From Solicoccozyma terricola (lineage: Eukaryota > Basidiomycota > Tremellomycetes > Filobasidiales > Piskurozymaceae), in assembly GCA_001600875.1 (NCBI GenBank), contig BCLD01000008.1, positions 983,046 through 1,047,045 of the forward strand: a stretch of 64,000 nt of DNA. Direction: 5' to 3'. How positions within the stretch are numbered: the first letter of the stretch is position 1; each line of letters starts with the position of its first letter. Below the pieces are notes generated by a model. That model was given only the letters and a program-made list of their open reading frames with translations. It was not told where the DNA came from and did no database searches. Positions 59,251-64,000 of the stretch are shown here, piece after piece. The position numbers and the translations under genes are program-made.

Positions 59251-59529
59251 TCATGACCGACGACCAACAAGATCAGTTGTTCAGCAGCGAGAGACTATGC
59301 GTGGAGACTCGGCGGAACCATAGGCGCCCGATCTCCCCCATACACGTCTCCTCGTTCAAGATCTATCGAATCCAACAGCGAGGGATCCAGAAATCTGTCA
59401 TCTGCAAAGTCTTCACCTCCTCGTGCCGATATCTGCACCAAAGAAAGACTCGGCACCTGACATACATGACCCCATGTCCGAAGTCATGATCGAATGGTTT
59501 GAGAATATTCCCGCATACCATAGGTAATA

Positions 59530-59590
59530 TGTGAGAAGTATTCTCACAAACATTCTCACAAATATGTAAGTATGTGAGAAACATTCTCAG
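59530..59590. repeat. Inverted-repeat cluster TGTGAGAA / TTCTCACA
   Basis: TGTGAGAAGTATTCTCACA (59530-59548) is a perfect dyad with a 3-base centre. A second pair, TTCTCACA and TGTGAGAA separated by 12 bases, follows at 59553-59580, then a further partial copy. Hairpins, a transcription end signal between convergent genes or protein sites are possible. Confidence 0.7.
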
Positions 59591-59844
59591 GACGAACGGG
59601 GCTCCAAAAAGGCTCCGTGTGCGTTTTCCGACCATGTATTTACCATTGTCGTGAATTACAATTTATCTACGAGGCAGCGAGGGGTAAGGAGACGATAGGT
59701 ACCGCGGGCGTTTCTATAGCGTTTTTACTTTCATAAACGTCGTAAGAACGGGTGGACATGGTGGAATAGTAAGAAAGAGGGGCCAAAAAAAGGCAACACT
59801 CAACCACATCACACAACGGGGAGCCACCACGATTGGGGGGTTTA

Positions 59845-61318
59845 CTACGCCCCGATGCTACCTCCCTGAGCGTTGACTGCCATGTCGTAAGCGTACCCTC
59901 TCACCCTAGCCTGAACGCACTGCTTGTAATGCCACTGCAGCAACCTGCGATCCGGATATCCCGTGTCGGCCGATGCAGCTCGAACTGCGAATCGGGTGGC
60001 TGGATCCAGTCGCTTCCCATGGTACTGCATGTAGCTGTCCGAGGACGCGTAGAAGATGTGAACATAGAGGGATCCGTCCTTTGGGAGAGAGGGCAAAAGC
60101 AACGTGTATGACAAGGGCAGGAACATCTCGTCAGCGCGCATTGCCAGCCGTATGAATCTTTCTTCTCTTCAACAGGTAAGTCCCAAAGAAAAAAACGGTC
60201 ATTGCACTCACGTCAGCGCAATAGAACGACCATTCAAATCGATCGTAAGCTCGGTGAAGATCAGCTCTTAACAGCAATCCGGAAGACGGTTCGAACATCA
60301 TCTCTCTGTAATCCGACCCGTATATGGCTTGATAGACCTGGAACGGAAAAGGGGAGGCGGCGCGCGCGCATGGCAATGAGTAAAACGCTGACATGAATAC
60401 CCAGCTCCGCAACACAAAACGCTCACGTCTGGCCTGCTGATCGGCGCGATGTGCGCACCGATGCAAGACTCGTGCCATTCACCACTAAGGAGGCAAGTTC
60501 CATGATCCCGAATAGAGAGAGCCGTCTTGAATGTTGTCTGTTTGCAGGTACAAAAGGGACGAAACAGGGATGTTACCTCCAAAGGTGGTTGACGCAAAAC
60601 TGGGGGGAACAATTTACTTGTCGAACGGTCGATCGTCCAGAATCGCTGACGGTACTCTCTGAATCATCGAGTGTCGGAGCTCCAAGTTGCTTTCCTCTGT
60701 TGTTTGTCGGTCCTTTGGAGATCTGCACGTCGGCATCATCTGGTGGGCATCCCGACAAAATGGCCGGTCAGCTCAACAACGCACACGCAATCAGCTTCGG
60801 TTTCTTGGGTTCGAGCAGCGTACCTGGCATTCTGAGAACATATGTACCAGCCCTAGGAACCTCGCTACTTGACCTCAAATAAGCCGTCCCATCCTCAGCG
60901 TAGACGGTGCCGCCACTCCTCGTCGCAGGAGTCGTCAGATCCAGAACCTTGTAGACGAATGACCACGTGTCATCTCCGACCTCCGCATGAACGGATCCGG
61001 TAGAAGAGCGAGTCTGAGTGGTCTCGTCGGATGGTCGATGCGGACGCCGACGGGTCCCCATGTCTTCCGGACGGTGTGTCGGTACGTGAGCGTCACTCCA
61101 ACGACGTCGTCGGCGGCGTCATCCCCGCCGAATGTGGGGTTGACCGAGGCCGCTGCGCCATCTCCTTGTTCGCTGACCTCGCTCCGCGTACGTGATCTCG
61201 TCTGCATGGTGGTTGCGAGCATCGTAGAGTTGTCGAGGAGCGTCGGTGGGTGTGGGCTCGCCGGGGAGATGTCCACCGTGGGAAAGGGGGTAAAAGGCGG
61301 CGCGCGCCGCGCGGACAT
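59845..61318 (-). CDS. HNH_2-type nuclease domain protein
   Basis: Fungal protein with an HNH_2-like domain. The N-terminal exons encode a disordered start (MSARRAPPFTPFPTVDISPA) and a segment with WSFVYKVLDLTTPATRSGGT and AYLRSSSEVPRAGTYVLRM. The C-terminal exons, with firm junctions, encode FKTALSIRDHGTCLLSGEWH, then ESCIGAHIAPISRPD joined to VYQAIYGSDYREMMFEPSSG, LLLRADLHRAYDRFEWSFYC, and DGSLYVHIFYASSDSYMQYH, ending at 59845. The Cys...AHI...LHRAYD layout matches HNH_2 domains of basidiomycete hypothetical proteins, with the AHI His and the DLHRAYD His/Asp present. Joins around 60600-60780 and 61030 are unresolved, so the middle may be wrong or the gene partly decayed. Function in the cell is unknown. 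Confidence 0.65.
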
Positions 61319-61349
61319 GGGTGTGTCCTATGTCCGGTCCATGTCCGCG
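61310..61349. promoter_or_regulatory. Inverted repeat CGCGGACATGG / CCATGTCCGCG
   Basis: A perfect 11-base inverted repeat with an additional ATGTCCG at 61330. The left arm contains the start codon (CAT at 61316-61318) chosen for the HNH gene. The core is the same as in the dyad array at 51777-51929. Confidence 0.6.
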
Positions 61350-62263
61350 TGGGGGTTATTGGGGGCCCAGGTCGATGCGTAGAATCTGATGACCTCAGTG
61401 TAAGGAGTGTAAGGAGCTCGGTCAATCCTCTCCCTACGTCCATACTCCCCCGCTGGCTTCTCGCTTGACTGACATCGTCCAGAACGAAACTCGCAATAAA
61501 CAAAGCGAATGGGTACTAATCCAAACTCGTTCAAGAATTCGCTACCGAGCGACAAGGCGACAACCATGTTATTAGGCGCGACGACCAAATCGGTCGACAA
61601 CTTGCATGCCACAAGCACTGGACTGTCATGTAACTCGCCGCCATGTGTAGTGATCTGTCCTTGCACACCCAGTGGTGTTTTGTGGTTGGCGGGACGTCGG
61701 GGAACAGTTTTCCCCGCACACCAGGTTGGGTGACGGTTTCTTCGCACACCTCGCTTGGTGATCCTTCGTTCGGGGGTTTCATATGAGCAGTCCTCATTAA
61801 AGTCGACAACCCTTGCTGCGCACCCAGTCGTGTTTATGGCTCGAGGGAGAGCGTAACTCTCGTAACCTCGAATTCTTTCACAGGGAACGAGATGCCAACA
61901 ATGCAGCCGAGACCACATCGTACAGTATCGGTTCGAACAGAACTCCCCGCGGTTAAAAGGGAACCTTCCATCTCGTCCGGCCGGTCCTCCACGGTTCCCT
62001 CGGTAAAAAGGGAGCCCACATCACGTTGTAAGGAGATGATATCATCGAGTGCTAGGAAAATAGATTTGGGCAGAAATTGATCCCGCTATGGGGGTGACAG
62101 CTCCAAGCGACTTGACAACTACATCAACTACCACCCCCTTCTACTACACATCCACACGACAGACAAAACACCTGGGTTATCGAGGAAATCAACTCGGGAG
62201 CCAACTCAACCAACGCGTTGCTCATTCCCCGTCGCTGACTACCCACCGCCCACAGTCCAAACG
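61350..62263. other. Intergenic region with an unexplained open frame
   Basis: A minus-strand frame is open from 61918 to 61328 (196 codons). Its end (LVVAPNNMVVALSLGSEFLN then EFGLVPIRF) faintly recalls the tail of a retroelement aspartic protease, but no DTG active site is present. I do not call a gene. Short CACACC(C/T)(A/C)G-type motifs recur at 61660-61830. Confidence 0.4.
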
Positions 62264-63569
62264 ATGCCCCAATCGGAATACGAGATGATCCCCAACCATG
62301 GGGACGACTCGGGGATGCTGGACAACATGTACGTGGACGACGACAACGGCAGGCGAGGTCGGTCCGGGGCGGTGGTGTACAAGAGTCAGGGTGCACAGGG
62401 GTGGGTTGGAGGGGTGATTGTGGGGTTCCTCTTGAGTTCGATGGCTTTCCTTGGTGAGTAAGGGGGTGTTCTGGGTGGGTTACAGTCGGCTGATGACGAT
62501 GTACAGTCTTCCAACACCGGCAGCCAGTGATGGAGCAGACGGTGGTTGATCGTTCTTGGGCGACTTCGTGGACAAAAAGCAGGGTGAGTAGGGGGGTCCT
62601 TTGCGTCGTGCGTTCCCTGCTGACGGCGACGGCAGGCCCCTCTAGGACTACTGCATTCTCATGTCGGACACGAGACGATTCCATCGACCCACCCCGCCTA
62701 CTCGATTTGATGATCCGCTTGGCGAGGCGTTCACATACCGGGAAGCTGCAGCGTATTACAATATGAGATATGCAATGCGACATGGTGAGCAGGAGGTGTT
62801 CCTTTCGTGGTGACCACCAGCTAATGGCTCTCGCTTCCAGGCTACCACTTCGAAATGATCCACTCCGCCGACTTTGACGATCGATTCGGAACCTGGCCCA
62901 AGGTCAAAGCCATCTACGACATGGTCGCCAACACGGATTGCGAGATCACTCTGTTCTTGGACACGGATGCCTTCTTCACCGATCCGTACCTTCGCCTCGA
63001 GGACATCATCCAGCGGTGGGGATTCGACAACACGTCGTATTCGATGGCGGTGCCGTTGGAACCTGGCGGGTACTCGATCAACACCGGGGTTTGGTTGATG
63101 AGGAAGGGGGAGGTGACCAAAAGGACGTTGATGGAGATCATGGAGTATCCGGATAGGACGGGCGTGGATGATTGTCCCGGGTATGAGGAGGGGTGTGCTC
63201 ATTGGAAGCAGGGGCAGCAGTATGAGCAGAGTGTGTTGAATCTTTATTTCAAGGAGGGGATGTTGAGGAATGGGACATTGTTGGAGTTGCCTTGTAATGA
63301 TGCTTGGGGGTTTCCGGGAGATCATGAGCATGATTGGTGAGTGAAGAGAGGTTTCTTTTCGGGGTCATCATAGTCGCTAACTCTCCGTCGACTCCCCCAG
63401 CCGAGGCGAAATCATCACCCACTTCATGGTACACAAGGACGTCGCTACCGAGGAAATCAAACGGGCGCTCCTCCGGCTGTATGTCGACGAGTTGAATGAA
63501 TATTTGGATGATGAGCATTTTAAGAGTTGTGATGCGCCGAGGTTGGGGTTGGAGAGTTGTAGTCATTAG
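62264..63569 (+). CDS. Type II membrane glycosyltransferase, GT-A fold
   Basis: Golgi-type glycosyltransferase. A short acidic cytosolic tail (MPQSEYEMIPNHGDDSGMLD) precedes the single membrane anchor WVGGVIVGFLLSSMAFL, then a stem. The catalytic domain, joined by phase-consistent introns, has DYCILMSDTRRFHR, EAFTYREAAAYYNMRYAMRH, GYHFEMIHSADFDDRFGTWP, KVKAIYDMV and the DxD-bearing ITLFLDTDAFFTDPYLRLED. The acceptor side is GGYSINTGVWLMRKG and QQYEQSVLNLYFKEG, ending THFMVHKDV and a Cys-containing tail. The layout is close to fungal GT34/nucleotide-diphospho-sugar transferases (MNN10/GMA12-like) and related alpha-glycosyltransferases. The donor sugar cannot be told. Five exons. Confidence 0.8.
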
Positions 63570-63665
63570 GAGGAGTGTAATTAGACGAGATAAACAAGAC
63601 GACATGTCACGATTGTTGGAGGTGAAGTCAGGCGAGCGTTGAGTGAGCGCGAGCTTCGTCCCTTT

Positions 63666-63704
63666 CCCTTCCCTTCCCTTCCCTTCCCTTCCCTTCCCTT
63701 CCCT
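63666..63704. repeat. (CCCTT)n microsatellite
   Basis: Seven full CCCTT units plus a partial one, about 100 bases after the glycosyltransferase stop. It is not a telomere repeat (not CCCTAA). Confidence 0.9.
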
Positions 63705-64000
63705 CTTACTCTATCCTCCGAGCATTGAGGGCCCGGAATGCCCGTTTGCAGCCCGCACGCCTTGCCACCCATGGCGAAATCACGAACACTTAACCTTCGC
63801 CACCACACCTCGCCACCCTCTCGAGGAGCCCGATCGGCACCAAGCCTGATAACGAGGAGGGCATCCTATGTGTGGTGCTTATGCCATGGTACCCTTGGAT
63901 AGCCAGGACCGAGGGCTACATTCTCCATTAAGGGTCCCAGAGTGAATGCTCATGTCTAAGGGGTCTGCGGTCGGTTTCCATGGTGAAAAACAGCGAATGG
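63705..64000. other. Window end, nothing recognised
   Basis: 296 bases of unassigned sequence. No exon with a family match seen. Confidence 0.4.

Larger units (their letters stand above)
58896..59844. other. Convergent intergenic region with repeats and hairpins
   Basis: Contains the downstream repeat arm (59171-59250) and the TTCTCACA/TGTGAGAA hairpins (59530-59590). No gene supported. Confidence 0.5.

Noticed and set aside
63666..63704. Telomere-like repeat
   Set aside because: The unit is CCCTT, not CCCTAA, and ordinary sequence continues after it.

Overview
The window is nuclear DNA from a fungus, most likely a basidiomycete yeast of the Tremellomycetes (Cryptococcus/Kwoniella-like). 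This is inferred from dense gene packing, intergenic gaps often under 500 bases, many short introns (about 37 to 180 bases) in almost every gene, and fungal or eukaryotic gene content: Zn2Cys6 factor, GPI mannosyltransferase, Fip1, AP-3 delta, beta-COP and ATP synthase subunit e. I saw no tRNA or rRNA gene, CRISPR array or virus. One 150-base run of N (36263-36412) lies inside an intron.

Layout. 1-2200 is repeat-rich with long C tracts and one damaged-looking minus-strand gene. 2288-9963 holds a carbohydrate-related block: a GH43 beta-xylosidase/arabinofuranosidase, a convergent Gfo/Idh/MocA oxidoreductase, an UNC93-like transporter and a small conserved protein. 10650-16721 has a one-helix membrane protein, a GRAM-domain (DUF3292-like) membrane protein and a Rho_N/SAP-like protein. 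17159-21807 has a Zn2Cys6 regulator convergent with N-acetylglucosamine kinase. 23099-26392 is a continuous gene in which a START-like (DUF3074) region runs into phosphomevalonate kinase. 26632-37081 is all minus strand: a GCK/Ste20-family kinase with a long N-terminal extension, a coiled-coil protein with 18-residue repeats, GPI18 and cytosolic asparaginyl-tRNA synthetase.

38078-55311 has a DHA1-type MFS transporter, FIP1, AP-3 delta, beta-COP (convergent with AP-3 delta), ATP synthase subunit e, a mitochondrial carrier and a DUF4267 protein. The last 8 kb is looser: a decayed-looking small gene, a secreted glycerophosphodiester phosphodiesterase flanked by diverged direct repeats, an HNH_2 nuclease-domain protein and a type II membrane glycosyltransferase.

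The most unusual structures are: the apparent DUF3074-ERG8 fusion; a regularly spaced array of ACGGACAT/ATGTCCGT dyads between beta-COP and ATP synthase e, with a related dyad over the HNH start codon; long C tracts repeatedly found in introns and always C on the sense strand, usually just before the 3' splice site; a 9-bp minisatellite built 3+3+3 from one-step variants; and two GC-AG introns. Exon junctions were worked out by eye from splice consensus, reading phase and family knowledge. Coordinates run from start codon to stop codon and include introns.
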